Origin: an uncultured Corynebacterium sp. | Lineage (GTDB): Bacteria; Actinomycetota; Actinomycetes; Mycobacteriales; Mycobacteriaceae | DNA length: 64,000 nt | Assembly: GCF_946223165.1 (NCBI RefSeq) | Contig: NZ_CAMIBP010000003.1 | Location: 1-64,000, forward strand | Direction of reading: 5' to 3' | Shown: positions 63,906 to 64,000 of the stretch, piece after piece | Layout of the letters: each line of letters begins with the position of its first letter | How positions within the stretch are numbered: position 1 is the stretch's first letter | The notes under the pieces: generated by a model | Database searches by the model: none | What the model saw: the letters and a program-made list of their open reading frames with translations, nothing else | What the model was told of the DNA's origin: nothing | Position numbers and translations under genes: made by a program

Positions 63906-64000
63906 ATCCAAAGGTCGCATTGAAAGTCTCGGCCAGCTCGACCGCCAAGTCCGCCACCGTCACGCCGCGGGCTTCTGCCACGCACGCCCACGTGTGTCCA
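63901..64000 (-). CDS. tatD: TatD-family DNase, C-terminal end only
   Basis: The last 32 codons (VAEARGVTVADLAVELAETF then NATFGL and TGA at 63901) match the C-terminus of TatD-type metal-dependent hydrolases. The tatD-rpf2-ksgA-ispE order is typical of Corynebacterium. The rest of the gene lies beyond the window. Confidence 0.8.
   Translation of the reverse strand, partial: GHTWACVAEARGVTVADLAVELAETFNATFGL

Overview
The window is high-GC actinobacterial chromosome and reads as a Corynebacterium-type genome. The evidence is an MmpL transporter, an Rpf2-type resuscitation-promoting factor, two paralogous peptidyl-tRNA hydrolases, the large GapB-type glyceraldehyde-3-phosphate dehydrogenase and GlxR-like TGTGA-N6-TCACA sites. 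From memory, the block copO-MFS-glmU-prs ... rplY-pth-ppk2-gapB-pth ... ABC-F ... ispE-ksgA-rpf2-tatD follows the C. glutamicum backbone; this was not checked by alignment. There is one tRNA gene (Gln). I saw no rRNA, CRISPR array, insertion sequence or phage gene. No gap between genes exceeds 300 bases.

Layout. 1-3.7 kb: mfd (C-terminus outside the window) coupled to a TetR gene. 3.9-7.5 kb: a lipoprotein, tRNA-Gln, a Tat-exported multicopper oxidase and an MFS permease whose 5' end looks frameshifted. 7.5-18.8 kb: glmU, prs, an AlkD-like gene, a broken YkvI-type transporter, rplY, pth, an FAH-family gene, ppk2, gapB, an NMO-like gene and a second pth. 18.9-29.1 kb: an AMACR-type racemase, FMN reductase, SDR, prfC, an HNH protein, a GntP-type permease with a divergent TetR, and mmsAB. 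29.3-41.7 kb: a GNAT/acyl-CoA-synthetase-like protein coupled to an AcuC deacetylase, then acyl-CoA metabolism genes (acyl-CoA dehydrogenase, HSD10-like SDR, acyl-CoA ligase, enoyl-CoA hydratase, 3-hydroxyisobutyryl-CoA hydrolase, thiolase) with TetR and MarR regulators. 41.8-51.7 kb: a hemerythrin remnant, patatin, gamma carbonic anhydrase, an SfLAP/GAP-type membrane protein divergent from a frameshifted MmpL with its TetR, and an SqdB-SqdX pair. 51.7-64 kb: a second hydroxyisobutyryl-CoA hydrolase, HAD phosphatase, secreted proteins, ABC-F ATPase, an AztD-like zinc protein, ispE, ksgA, rpf2 and the end of tatD.

How the genes fit together. The most coherent system is a candidate regulon for branched-chain (Val/Ile or methyl-branched) acyl-CoA breakdown. 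Three 26-bp palindromes with the same architecture, TGTACGAW-N10-AYCGTACA, lie before the racemase gene, before the acyl-CoA dehydrogenase/SDR pair (shared with a divergent TetR gene), and before the thiolase-hydrolase-hydratase operon. With mmsAB these genes would cover valine from isobutyryl-CoA to propionyl-CoA and isoleucine from 2-methylbutyryl-CoA to acetyl-CoA plus propionyl-CoA. A second theme is the envelope: sqdB-sqdX (sulfoquinovosyl lipid synthesis) sits just downstream of an SfLAP-MmpL-TetR locus.

Several genes carry lesions (MFS 5' end, YkvI twice, MmpL, probably a small membrane protein, a hemerythrin remnant, and an AztD whose signal peptide seems deleted). Three are single-base losses next to G or C runs, so sequencing error must be excluded before calling them pseudogenes. 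A 13-base word, GGCATCGGCAAGC, occurs nine times exactly and is far commoner than expected.
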